Shown in pieces: positions 14,750 through 22,352 of a DNA stretch of 43,041 bases (its first letter is position 1; the number at the start of each line of letters is the position of its first letter). The notes beneath the pieces are model-generated. The model was not told the DNA's origin, searched no databases, and saw only the letters and a program-made list of their open reading frames with translations. Made by a program: the position numbers and the translations under genes. The DNA lies in the IMG/VR virus record IMGVR_UViG_3300027908_000021, positions 64,001-107,041 of that record; one strand, written 5' to 3'. Source of the stretch: a virus.

Positions 14750-16555
14750 TTAAGCAGATGCCTTGTGTTTGGCATTAGCAAAGTGGGATAGAAACGGTAC
14801 GTCAGGTTTGCTGCTCGCTACTAACTTGGCTTTTGCCACCGCATCCTTCGCTTTTGTTGCCTTTGCTGTTGACGCTACTGAAGCGTCTGTGTGCTTATCA
14901 GCAGCTTGTAAATACTTAGTACCATCTTTACCGAGCTTCATCTGCGTACCTGCCAACGCTTTGTAAGCTGTTGACATTTCTTTGTGACCGTTGGCAGCAT
15001 TCGCGTATTCTTTAGCCGTTTTAGCCGAATCACTAGCAACACTAAAATGTTGTCCGGCCTCCATCAAATGAGCGTCGGCAGTTTCGTCGTCGCCTTTTGC
15101 CCTACTGGCAGCGGATTTAGATAAAGCATCAGCAGCATTTTCCAAGTGTCTGTCTGACTCGCTTTTAACATCTCTCGACATGTTCTGACCATATCGAGAA
15201 AACAGCAAAGGCATTTCCTTACTGCCCGGCACTTTAGTTTCTTTGACGCTCATAATAGTTCCTTTTCCACTTTCAGGGTCAGCAGCTTTTCTCAAATCCC
15301 TTGCTTTTGCGTAATGATCGTTCATCGCATCGAAATGCTTTTGTGCCTGCTCGGTGTTTCCGGCACGCTTGGCAGCTTGTGCTAGTTTTGCTCGATAGTT
15401 AGCTAAATTAACGTGTTGATCCGCCTTTTCATTTAGTTCGGCATAGCGGATTGCTTGGGCTTCTTTAGATATTTTCTCAGGTGTGTTTATTTTGGCTTGT
15501 GCGTTTCTGGCACCAGCAGAGTAAAGTTTTGATGCTGGCGTTTGAAGCTGTTCTTTGGTGTAAGATTGGTTGAGCGGAGTAGCAGACTTGATTTTGATAT
15601 TGCTCGGATCAAGAGAAACAAACTCATGATCATCCTTGATCGCGTCAAAACCGGATTTCTTTAGTACGTCGTTGACGACACTTTTATTGTGGTCGTTATC
15701 TCTGTACCAAGTATTGTAAGCCGCCCGTGCTGGCGAATTCTTTAAACTGTCGCGGATAGGCTTTAGCCCAGCACTCTTAGCATTTTCGTTGATCTTACTA
15801 AAATCATCGTCCGAGATTTGCTTATCGCCCGAAACGTCCAATGATTTCTTTGGGGTGATTTCAACTTGGTGCAAAAAGCCGGGCTTATTTCCTTGAAATT
15901 TAGTAGAATCTTCCGGCTTGTAAGAAAAGTAAGCACCCGGACCCCACTTGTTATCGTTGCCGGGGAGACTGGTGTCGAACGAGCTTATCTTTTCCGGACT
16001 AGCATGGTAGGCGGTTACCGGCGTCTCAGTAGGCCCCACAGCTTTGGCGAAATGACTCTCCACGGCGTCATTGAACGACGAAAACGGATCGTTAGGGCTG
16101 ACAGCCGGGTTTTCGTCCTTTCGTCGTTCTCCTTGCGTGCTAGGCATGTAGCGGATGTGACTGGGTTCTTCGTTGGGCTTGCCAACCAGCAATCTTGCCG
16201 CTGGATTGACCCTTTCGCCCGGATCGTTGACGGGGCCGTAAGCGGCGTACTGTTTTGCACGGTCGGCAGAACCTTTTGCTAAAATCGCCTCATGCTCACC
16301 AGCAGCAACCTTTTTCCACAACTCACGCCGCTTATTTCTCAAATCAGTGAGTTGGTCGGACAAGGCTTTGTGCTCTAGCGTTGTACTGATCTTTTGACTG
16401 CGTTGACGCTCGGTGCGGCGGATCATTCCCGTTATCGTTTTCAGTAACGGATGTGCCGTATTGACTGGCGTGCCGCCTTCGGCAGTGAAACGTCCTCTTT
16501 CGTCCCTTGCCTGATCGGCACGGTACAATAGAAATTGAGCTAAGGACGAGAACAT
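14750..16555 (-). CDS. Tagged polyvalent protein with ADP-ribosyltransferase domain
   Basis: 601 residues. The start MFSSLAQFLLYRADQARDERGRFTAEGG carries a variant of the recurrent tag followed by an RDERGRF motif common at phage head protein N termini. Residues about 180-328 (TAYHASPEKISSFD ... KWGPGAYFSYK ... HEFVSLDPSNIKIKSAT) fit the ADP-ribosyltransferase fold found in phage polyvalent proteins, with Y-H-x-S, a G-x-G-x-Y-F-S strand and the ending F-V-x-x-D-P-S-x-I-K. A second tag LFSRYGQNMSRD stands at 451-462 before an Ala-rich helical domain. Probably a virion-delivered effector, as T4 Alt is; inference. Confidence 0.7.
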   Translation of the reverse strand: MFSSLAQFLLYRADQARDERGRFTAEGGTPVNTAHPLLKTITGMIRRTERQRSQKISTTLEHKALSDQLTDLRNKRRELWKKVAAGEHEAILAKGSADRAKQYAAYGPVNDPGERVNPAARLLVGKPNEEPSHIRYMPSTQGERRKDENPAVSPNDPFSSFNDAVESHFAKAVGPTETPVTAYHASPEKISSFDTSLPGNDNKWGPGAYFSYKPEDSTKFQGNKPGFLHQVEITPKKSLDVSGDKQISDDDFSKINENAKSAGLKPIRDSLKNSPARAAYNTWYRDNDHNKSVVNDVLKKSGFDAIKDDHEFVSLDPSNIKIKSATPLNQSYTKEQLQTPASKLYSAGARNAQAKINTPEKISKEAQAIRYAELNEKADQHVNLANYRAKLAQAAKRAGNTEQAQKHFDAMNDHYAKARDLRKAADPESGKGTIMSVKETKVPGSKEMPLLFSRYGQNMSRDVKSESDRHLENAADALSKSAASRAKGDDETADAHLMEAGQHFSVASDSAKTAKEYANAANGHKEMSTAYKALAGTQMKLGKDGTKYLQAADKHTDASVASTAKATKAKDAVAKAKLVASSKPDVPFLSHFANAKHKASA

Positions 16556-16558
16556 TCT

Positions 16559-16603
16559 TTTAGTAAATTTTCCTGTTGACTTTTACTAAAACTATGCGAT
16601 AAT
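16559..16603 (+). promoter_or_regulatory. Promoter P3 with paired TTTAGTA/TACTAAA operator
   Basis: TTGACT (16576-16581), 16-bp spacer, TGCGATAAT extended -10 (GATAAT 16598-16603). TTTAGTAAA (16559-16567) and TTTACTAAAA (16582-16591) form inverted operator halves overlapping the -35/spacer. Best preserved member of the P1-P3 set. Confidence 0.8.
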
Positions 16604-16647
16604 CCGAAACGAACTAAATGGTTTAGTGCCCAACGAAAGGATCAATT

Positions 16648-16905
16648 GTGGCAAAGCAAATTCTTCGCGGTGTAAGTCTTGCAAACAACGAAGGCACATA
16701 TGGACCATCCGAAGCCGTAAGAGCGGTCGGCACATCAGAACCCGCTTTTACTAACTCAGAAATTTATATCGATGATGCTGGTTTCGTACAGTATCGGGGC
16801 TGTCGTCCGAGCAAGGCTCCCGGCAGATTCCGGTTCAACAAACAGATTCGTTTTAAGTTGACTAAAGACCAACGCGAGCAGTTGAAGCTTATAGAAAACT
16901 CCTGA
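16648..16905 (+). CDS. Hypothetical moron protein
   Basis: 85 residues from GTG 16648, 7 nt after AACGAAAGGA, under promoter P3. Starts MAKQILRGVSLANNEGTYGPSEAVRAVG and has a basic C terminus (RFRFNKQIRFKLTKDQREQLKLIENS). No family recognised. It is a single-gene moron between two tagged effector-like genes and overlaps the 3' end of the 2H phosphoesterase gene by 17 nt tail to tail. Confidence 0.6.
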   Translation: MAKQILRGVSLANNEGTYGPSEAVRAVGTSEPAFTNSEIYIDDAGFVQYRGCRPSKAPGRFRFNKQIRFKLTKDQREQLKLIENS

Positions 16906-18169
16906 TTTTCTTAGCAAAACTCTCACCGAACTTATCTGCCTGCTGCTTACCGCCGAATGAGTCCTCGGCGGTTTTTTCTGTAATCTTCGCGGTTCGGAAT
17001 CCGCTGTAATTACTTTTCTTCAAATCATCTTCCGGCGTTACTGATATTTTAGGACCACCAAACTGATCCGCACTCACATCAAAAACAAAACCGTTTACGT
17101 TGGTAATGTAGTGGTGCCCACCCTCTTCATAATCACCCGGATAAGAACCTTCCAAAATGTTCGCATAAGGTCGATAAGCCAGATAAAGACGTTGGGCTAT
17201 TTCACGACACTGGTTATGCAAATCCTCGCCAAACTGATCCTCGGAAGCTTGCCGCAAAGCTACGCCTAACTCTTTGGCACTTTTCTCATCGGTAGGGACT
17301 TCCAAACCAACTTTCTCAGCAACAGACTCGCCTTGCGGGTTCGATTCCACCTTCAAGCTAGCCGGACCTTTCTCAACTTCGCCGTCTTTTATGCAAACAT
17401 GCGTACCATTGATGGTTTTCCAATCGCAATCGGAACTAGCGTCTAGATTTTGAGCAAACCGACTAAGAAACTGTTCGTCATCCAAACCAAGAAAGGCGTT
17501 CGCATCGTCCGCTATTTCGTCATCGTCAATAAGTCCGGTAGATTGAGCACGAACATTTAGTAAATGTGCTAGCTCGGGGTCAGAGCTTGTCCATACTCCG
17601 CCGTCTAAGGTTGCGGTATCACCTAAGCCTGCATCAATTGTAACAAGACCGGACTGCAAAGGAATATTTGTTTCCGTGTCGTCAACGTCTGAATGAACTA
17701 CAGAATCGGCAGAACCGCTTAGACCCTCTAATCCATGTTTAGCTAAGTATTGTGAACCTTTGCCCGGTTTTAGGTAAGCTATCGTAGCGTGCGGTTGATA
17801 GTCAGAATAAGTATCGGTATGCGGCAGGGCAGCTAACTTGCTATTCAAGCGAACAAGATCGGGGCTTTCAACTTTCGACACTAAAACATCGCTGTCGTGT
17901 TGATTATCGGCGGGGAAAACGTGCAACTTTCCCATCGTAAACTTAACTGGACGCTCATTACCCAAAACCTTCTTTACTGCCGGAAGTGTGTTCTCGTGGA
18001 GTCCATACTTGACGGTAACGTGCGGTTTGATTTGCTCGTCTTCCGCCAAGTCCTCTTTAGGTATTCTTCTGTTAAATTCGGTTATTTTATCCGCGATGTG
18101 TTTTGGCAACTCTATGTGCGTATTTGCGAAACTATGCTTGGACAGGTTTTGGGCAAAGTTAGAAAGCAC
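16889..18169 (-). CDS. Tagged 2H phosphoesterase (LigT-like) protein
   Basis: 426 residues. An N-terminal tag LSNFAQNL (2-9) leads into a 2H phosphoesterase domain (about 18-165) with the two catalytic H-x-T motifs: HVTVKYGL at 50-57 and HATIAYL at 127-133. A second tag QFLSRFAQNL stands at 233-242, followed by DCDWKT and HVCIKDG as in the 8961 gene, then a C-terminal acidic domain ending ADKFGESFAKKIRSFL. 2H enzymes act on 2',5' or cyclic phosphodiesters; phage members such as Acb1 remove CBASS signals. Whether this one does is inference. Start ATG 18169. Confidence 0.8.
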   Translation of the reverse strand: MLSNFAQNLSKHSFANTHIELPKHIADKITEFNRRIPKEDLAEDEQIKPHVTVKYGLHENTLPAVKKVLGNERPVKFTMGKLHVFPADNQHDSDVLVSKVESPDLVRLNSKLAALPHTDTYSDYQPHATIAYLKPGKGSQYLAKHGLEGLSGSADSVVHSDVDDTETNIPLQSGLVTIDAGLGDTATLDGGVWTSSDPELAHLLNVRAQSTGLIDDDEIADDANAFLGLDDEQFLSRFAQNLDASSDCDWKTINGTHVCIKDGEVEKGPASLKVESNPQGESVAEKVGLEVPTDEKSAKELGVALRQASEDQFGEDLHNQCREIAQRLYLAYRPYANILEGSYPGDYEEGGHHYITNVNGFVFDVSADQFGGPKISVTPEDDLKKSNYSGFRTAKITEKTAEDSFGGKQQADKFGESFAKKIRSFL

Positions 18170-18172
18170 GGG

Positions 18173-18376
18173 TTACTTAGACTTGCTGGAACAACCCATC
18201 CAGTCAACATACACCGGATAGCTTTGCATGAACTTAATTAAAACGTCGATTGAAGGCGTGTCGAGAGAGCACGAGTCGTTGATAAAAGTCTGTTGGTTTA
18301 CTTCGTCAGGAATTCGACGTTTTACAGTCACTTTGATCGGTTCGACTTTGACAGGGAGTTTTTCACTCATCGTCAT
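18173..18376 (-). CDS. Hypothetical small protein
   Basis: 67 residues from ATG 18376 (a second ATG two codons on has a GGATG-type site upstream). Begins MTMSEKLPVKVEPIKVTVKRR and ends YPVYVDWMGCSSKSK. Beta-rich then helical; no family recognised. It overlaps closely the preceding zinc-ribbon gene and precedes the 2H phosphoesterase gene by 3 nt, so it is co-translated with them. Confidence 0.55.
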   Translation of the reverse strand: MTMSEKLPVKVEPIKVTVKRRIPDEVNQQTFINDSCSLDTPSIDVLIKFMQSYPVYVDWMGCSSKSK

Positions 18377-19117
18377 TCATCCAATTCTCACACCGAACAG
18401 CCGTTGAGCATAATCCGAATGCAAAGTCGTGTTGGGACTACCATCCGGATTTGCAGGCGTGTCAAGAAAAGGTGTAGTCAATGCGGCGTCTTGATCGTAA
18501 GCATTTCCACCGTTCGGTTCTTGAGCAATAACCGGAGCAGGAGCAACCGAATCACTTTCGTTTTCCTCATCCGGCTCAGAACTATCAAACTGACTGCTGT
18601 ACTTAAATACGGTTGTCGTTCCGGGCTTCATGCTCCACTGTTGTCCACAATGAGTACATTTATCCATCGGGCCGGAATGCTCACTGTCAGCAGGCGTTCG
18701 TTGCACATCATGGCTTCCACAACCGGGACATTTAGCTAACGGTGCGAGCCGACTAAGATCGATTCTTTCCGCCAGCTTGCCTAACGCTTCATAGTAGTTC
18801 ATACTCAAGTTAGAATCGCTCTGCCCTTTAATCGCCTCACTTATTTTAGTCAGTGCTGGAATGATTGCATGTTCCGCGTTCTTAGTAGCATATCCCAAAG
18901 CGGAGCCGACACCCTTTGCACTAACCTTGCCACCTTTGAGTATCGGATACTTAAACTTCTCTGAAGGTATTGCGGAATCGCTGTCATCCATCGCAATCGA
19001 GTTATCTACGTTTCTATCAGCACCAGCCGGAGCTTCCCATTCACCGTGATCTATTTCGCCAGCATGGGCCTTGCCTAAAGCGGCATGAAATACAGAACTG
19101 TTGAGTTTAAGAGCCAT
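18377..19117 (-). CDS. Zinc-ribbon phage protein
   Basis: 246 residues. CPGCGSHDVQ and CTHCGQQW, 26 residues apart around positions 127-156, form a four-cysteine zinc ribbon. The N-terminal part (GEIDHGEWEAPAG ... FKYPILKGGKVSAKGVGSALGYATKNAEHAIIPALTKI) has the 'KYPIxKxGKVSxxGVxSAxxxA' pattern seen in phage head-maturation substrate or XkdF-like regions. The C-terminal third is acidic and disordered. Probably a virion-associated or assembly protein. Gene starts within the end of the upstream gene 19107-19343. Confidence 0.6.
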   Translation of the reverse strand: MALKLNSSVFHAALGKAHAGEIDHGEWEAPAGADRNVDNSIAMDDSDSAIPSEKFKYPILKGGKVSAKGVGSALGYATKNAEHAIIPALTKISEAIKGQSDSNLSMNYYEALGKLAERIDLSRLAPLAKCPGCGSHDVQRTPADSEHSGPMDKCTHCGQQWSMKPGTTTVFKYSSQFDSSEPDEENESDSVAPAPVIAQEPNGGNAYDQDAALTTPFLDTPANPDGSPNTTLHSDYAQRLFGVRIG

Positions 19118-19343
19118 TTGATTCCTTTTTAACTAACCGCCCGTAGGTTATATTGTTGGGAGCACGCACATATCGATTAGGAACGCACCACACTTCTCCC
19201 GTGGCGTCCATGTCGATAACCCATACCAAATCGTCGTCCTTGCTGCCCTCTATTATGAAATTTGCTACTCCACTGCCTGTCGGACCATTCCATTTCGGAT
19301 GTGCCACAACAAGTCTAGGTAACGGCGGGTTTAGTTGAATCAT
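19107..19343 (-). CDS. Hypothetical small protein
   Basis: 78 residues, MIQLNPPLPRLVVAHPKWNG then VWVIDMDATGEVWCVPNRYVRAPNNITYGR. The beta-rich pattern 'FIIEGSKDDDLVWVIDMDATGEVWCVPN..VR...N.TYGR' resembles small SH3-like phage proteins of about 80 residues. Overlaps the next gene by 11 nt. Function unknown; conserved-looking position between the GNAT gene and the zinc-ribbon gene. Confidence 0.6.
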   Translation of the reverse strand: MIQLNPPLPRLVVAHPKWNGPTGSGVANFIIEGSKDDDLVWVIDMDATGEVWCVPNRYVRAPNNITYGRLVKKESNGS

Positions 19344-19380
19344 TTTGGCGGCAGTTTCCTATGACACGCACGAGGTTTTA

Positions 19381-19863
19381 CTATTCGGCGGGCGGCAGGG
19401 TTTCAGGCTCCCGAACCATCCTCTCCAAACTAACTTCGCCAGTAACGCCTTTAAAACCGTGTTTTTCATACCATTGTCGCAATCGATCGTGAGTCAAACC
19501 CTTAGCAAACGGGATTGAATCCAAATACAACGTCGTCCCGTGTTTATCTGCCAAACCAGTAAGTCTTTTTAAAACCTTCGTGCCGTGACCCTTTCCTTGC
19601 TCTTTAGGCACATCTATAGACTCAATTTCCAAGTGGTGCGGTTTGGCAGGAAAGACGTGCATCTCCAAAAGAACTTTTCCATTCTCGTAAGATTTTGTTA
19701 AATTTGTATAAGGCACTTTCTTGCCGAAAGATTCCATCTCCGCTTTAGTGTCAAACGCGGTATGCTTTTCTCTGCGTGCTGCCAAAGCCGCTTCACGAGC
19801 GGCATCGCTCCAAGACAAATCCAGCGATTGAGCAAAACGGGATAGGAACTGAATTTCAAACAC
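19381..19863 (-). CDS. Tagged GNAT-family acetyltransferase
   Basis: 160 residues from GTG 19863, which overlaps the upstream stop; an ATG at 19917 would add 18 residues in a longer overlap. The tag QFLSRFAQSL is then within the first 15 residues, followed by SWSDAAREAALAARR as in the 6113 gene. IESIDVPKEQGKGHGTKVLKRL carries the acetyl-CoA loop motif (Q/R-x-x-G-x-G/A, here QGKGHG), and LRQWYEKHGFKGV is the typical last GNAT helix and strand. The substrate is unknown. As a tagged enzyme it may enter the host with the DNA; inference. Confidence 0.75.
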   Translation of the reverse strand: MFEIQFLSRFAQSLDLSWSDAAREAALAARREKHTAFDTKAEMESFGKKVPYTNLTKSYENGKVLLEMHVFPAKPHHLEIESIDVPKEQGKGHGTKVLKRLTGLADKHGTTLYLDSIPFAKGLTHDRLRQWYEKHGFKGVTGEVSLERMVREPETLPPAE

Positions 19864-20125
19864 TTTTCCAAATACCTTTAGTGATGTATCCGTGCCACTC
19901 GTTTCTTTTCCCACCATTTGCAAGTATTGAAGGCGTAACCGTTATTGTTAAATCTTCATGCTCAACTACTTCGTGGTTTTTCAGCCAAACAGGCAAACCG
20001 TTGGGCGTAATGCCTCGCCAATCTCCCGACTCATCTTTCCAATAATCCCCTACCTCGTAGGGACACTGACCTTCCGGCCATTCCGTAGGCGGAGCAGCGA
20101 TTCTTTTACCTACTAGTTCAGGCAT
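19856..20125 (-). CDS. Hypothetical small protein
   Basis: 89 residues from ATG 20125, which overlaps the end of the sigma-factor gene by 8 nt. MPELVGKRIAAPPTEWPEGQCPYEVGDYWKDESGDWRGITPNGLPVWLKNHEVVEHEDLTITVTPSI reads like a family of small phage/actinobacterial proteins with 'CPYxxGDYWKxxxGxWxGxTPNGxxxxLxxHxVxEHEDGTITVSPSI', here well kept. Function is unknown in all of them to my knowledge. The last 8 nt overlap the GNAT gene. Confidence 0.65.
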   Translation of the reverse strand: MPELVGKRIAAPPTEWPEGQCPYEVGDYWKDESGDWRGITPNGLPVWLKNHEVVEHEDLTITVTPSILANGGKRNEWHGYITKGIWKSV

Positions 20126-20900
20126 ACTTATACACCCTACCGTTTAACTGACCTCTCAACTGATTCAAAACCTTCCACGCCGCACCGGCACTGATTTTCA
20201 TGTCTAACGCAAAGTTGATGAGCGATGACCAGCGGTTCTCGCTCCCGACCTCTTCCACTTCCTTGCCTTTGCGTTCTACAGGTTTAGCTACTACCGATTC
20301 TAATCCACGTTCCTGCCTCAGTAAGTTAATCGCCTCTTGCAAAATAGCATTAACGCGAAAACACGACAATCCCAAACCTCTCGCAACTTCCCGCTTACCA
20401 CAACCTTCGACCGTTATCTTTTTCAGCACCACTCGGTGTCGTGGTGGCAGATCGCACACTAACTCATCAAAACGAAAATCTTGTTTTTTGTCTGCTATCG
20501 AAAGCCAGTTATCAGACTTGAGAGTGCTTACTGCAATCCCCCTGTTTTGCTCACGCCGACCAGATAATGCCACACCCTTTCTCATCGCATCTTTGACAGC
20601 AAAGTAAATCTTTCCAGCAGCGTAGGCTTTAAACGGCACGCCTCTGGCTTTGTCGAACACCCCGCACGCTTCGTACATAGCGATGCTAGCGATTTGATAG
20701 ATTTCATCGTAACCGACGTACTTATTTACCTTATTTTGATAAGCAGCTTGTTCTTTGAGAAAATCCAGATGTGCGTTGTACAGTTTTAGTTGATCGGAGT
20801 TTTCAGCACAGGGTACAGGAGTTTTGGTATTCTTACGTGCGACTGATCTGACAGATAGTACGTCGGGCCGTCTTGTTGACAAATCGGTTGTGGAGGCCAT
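20118..20900 (-). CDS. Phage-encoded sigma factor, sigma-70 family
   Basis: 260 residues from ATG 20900, chosen for the GGAG site 4 nt upstream; this overlaps the upstream gene by 115 nt. YDEIYQIASIAMYEACGVFDKARGVPFKAYAAGKIYFAVKDAMRKG (about 62-107) is sigma region 2: FDxxRGxxFxxYAxxxIxxAxxDxxR. After a short linker, LPPRHRVVLKKITVEGCGKREVARGLGLSCFRVNAILQEAINLLRQ is region 4 with its helix-turn-helix. Lacks region 1.1 and a clear region 3, like FliA/ECF-type or phage late sigma factors. It may direct RNA polymerase to the GGTATAAT boxes. Confidence 0.75.
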   Translation of the reverse strand: MASTTDLSTRRPDVLSVRSVARKNTKTPVPCAENSDQLKLYNAHLDFLKEQAAYQNKVNKYVGYDEIYQIASIAMYEACGVFDKARGVPFKAYAAGKIYFAVKDAMRKGVALSGRREQNRGIAVSTLKSDNWLSIADKKQDFRFDELVCDLPPRHRVVLKKITVEGCGKREVARGLGLSCFRVNAILQEAINLLRQERGLESVVAKPVERKGKEVEEVGSENRWSSLINFALDMKISAGAAWKVLNQLRGQLNGRVYKYA

Positions 20901-21049
20901 GTTACTCCGCAATTAATCAAAACTTCCGGCGGTATCGATCCTGCAAAGTAACCTACCAAAACGTACTCGCGTCCTTTTGGAGATTCGTCCGCAAAACGCA
21001 ACAGAGCGTCGGCTACTAAATAAATCGGATCGATAAAACTACGACTCAT
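20786..21049 (-). CDS. Hypothetical protein overlapping the sigma factor start
   Basis: 87 residues, ATG 21049 overlapping the stop of the upstream gene (ATGA). MSRSFIDPIYLVADALLRFADESPKGREYVLVGYFAGSIPPEVLINCGV then a Pro-rich stretch and LSDQSHVRIPKLLYPVLKTPIN. No family recognised. Its last 115 nt also code in another frame for the first 38 residues of the sigma factor, an unusually long overlap for this genome. Confidence 0.5.
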   Translation of the reverse strand: MSRSFIDPIYLVADALLRFADESPKGREYVLVGYFAGSIPPEVLINCGVTWPPQPICQQDGPTYYLSDQSHVRIPKLLYPVLKTPIN

Positions 21050-21588
21050 CGCTTAGTCAAAGATGGACGTGTACTGACTCGTGCTGTCGGCTCTTGAGCG
21101 ACGACTTTCTTCGCTGCCAACACTTTTTCAACAACCGCTTCAACGGGCGAAACGATTGTTTCTAACTTTTCCGGTCGATGATGCCACGTAAACATCTTGT
21201 TTTCCTCAGCAGCGGCATAGGGAATCTTCGGATGCAATCGATTAGGAATCCTGCCTTGAGTAGACAAAGCAAGACTGAAACCGTCCGGATGAATGCCCGC
21301 GACGATAGCGGCCTTGACTTGCGGATTAATTACTCCCGCATGTGTTTCGGGATCAAGGTATAGAACCACGTCGCCTACCCGCAAATGCTCTGCTGGCGTC
21401 CCTGCCGGTACTTCTGTCGGCATTGGAGCGGTAGGCAGTTGAGCCGGAACGTTTGATACAGGCGTACTTGTTTGTGGGTTGCCTGTCGTAGTTTCTGGCG
21501 GAATAAGGTTTGGGTCGTGCTGTTGACCGATAACCGACATATCAACTTGTGCGGGTTGCATCATTACACCTTGTTTCAAGATACTCAT
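21046..21588 (-). CDS. Hypothetical protein with Pro-rich linker and SH3-like core
   Basis: 180 residues from ATG 21588. Residues 25-65 are Pro/Thr-rich and probably disordered; about 68-145 (EHLRVGDVVLYLDPETHAGVINPQVKAAIVAGIHPDGFSLALSTQGRIPNRLHPKIPYAAAEENKMFTWHHRP) form a compact beta domain with a G-D-V-V-L start, SH3-like. The C-terminal tail is helical and basic. No family recognised. Overlaps the downstream gene by 4 nt. Confidence 0.6.
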   Translation of the reverse strand: MSILKQGVMMQPAQVDMSVIGQQHDPNLIPPETTTGNPQTSTPVSNVPAQLPTAPMPTEVPAGTPAEHLRVGDVVLYLDPETHAGVINPQVKAAIVAGIHPDGFSLALSTQGRIPNRLHPKIPYAAAEENKMFTWHHRPEKLETIVSPVEAVVEKVLAAKKVVAQEPTARVSTRPSLTKR

Positions 21589-21589
21589 C

Positions 21590-21958
21590 TTACATTTCCT
21601 TTTTAGTTAGCTTCCAGCCGTCTCCGTCTTTCAGTACTTTTGACAGCTTTAACAAATCTTCTCGCAAAATCCCACTACTACCTGTTGTTCGTAGTCGAAC
21701 CGATCCAAAGATAATCGCTTTGATTTCAAACCCAATGGGATCGGTTAGAGCATTTACTTCAAATTTAACAGGACATCCCTCTTTTTCAAGAAAAGTAATT
21801 ACCTGTTTGATTTCTCCGATATGCTTACCGATAAGATCTGCCGGTCCGTACGCGACTACGTTATTGTCGTCGAGGTCGGCATGCCGACCATTCACAGTGA
21901 CCCAAACAACACCATCCCTTACATCAATTCCGTTTTTCCAATCAATTACGTGTTCCAC
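21590..21958 (-). CDS. Hypothetical protein
   Basis: 122 residues from GTG 21958, chosen because AAGGAAGAGG lies 6 nt upstream; an ATG at 21994 would overlap the upstream gene by 53 nt. Contains WVTVNGRHADLDDNNVV, LIGKHIGEIKQVITFLEKEGCPVKFEVNALTDPIGFEIKAIIFG and a basic end DGDGWKLTKKEM. Alternating strands and helices suggest a small alpha/beta protein. No family recognised. Confidence 0.55.
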   Translation of the reverse strand: MEHVIDWKNGIDVRDGVVWVTVNGRHADLDDNNVVAYGPADLIGKHIGEIKQVITFLEKEGCPVKFEVNALTDPIGFEIKAIIFGSVRLRTTGSSGILREDLLKLSKVLKDGDGWKLTKKEM

Positions 21959-22148
21959 AAATAACCTCTTCCTTCGCAACAGCGGATTTGCCATAGTCAG
22001 ACGGTTTCATCGTACCTACAACAACAGAGCCGTTATCAAACGGACGACCCAAACCGCAAACCGCTTTTACTTTCTCACGATCAATGACGCTCCCGAAGAC
22101 AGTTTGATTAACAGTAGATTGAAAACGGGGGTGTTGTTTACCTCTCAT
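21942..22148 (-). CDS. Hypothetical small protein
   Basis: 68 residues from ATG 22148 overlapping the stop of the upstream RMF-like gene (ATGA). MRGKQHPRFQSTVNQTVFGSVIDREKVKAVCGLGRPFDNGSVVVGTMKPSDYGKSAVAKEEVICGTRN. Gly/Val rich, no hydrophobic helix, no family recognised. Overlaps the next gene by 17 nt and contains the ribosome site for it. Confidence 0.5.
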   Translation of the reverse strand: MRGKQHPRFQSTVNQTVFGSVIDREKVKAVCGLGRPFDNGSVVVGTMKPSDYGKSAVAKEEVICGTRN

Positions 22149-22348
22149 AGCTGAATTCCTTTTGCTCTTTCAACAGCCAATTCCGCGTCCTTCTCATTCC
22201 AACCGACATTCCACCAATACTTATTCGCCGCTATACTGTAAGGGTTGCTGTCCAATTCTTCAAGTCTGGTGCGAGCATTCCGGCCTTCTTGATAGACCAA
22301 AACGGTTTCAGCGGTAGGCGGCTCGTATTCACTTGAAGGTAAAATCAT
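22145..22348 (-). CDS. RMF/CrpP-like small protein
   Basis: 67 residues. VYQEGRNARTRLEELDSNPYSIAANKYWWNVGWNEKDAEL has the spacing E-G-x-x-A ... N-P-Y ... W-W-x-x-G-W-x-x-A of the CrpP/ribosome modulation factor-like family. RMF dimerises stationary-phase ribosomes; phage homologues are common and their role is unclear. The gene overlaps its downstream neighbour (ATGA) and starts 4 nt after the upstream stop region, inside the long run of small genes after the portal. Confidence 0.65.
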   Translation of the reverse strand: MILPSSEYEPPTAETVLVYQEGRNARTRLEELDSNPYSIAANKYWWNVGWNEKDAELAVERAKGIQL

Positions 22349-22352
22349 TTTG

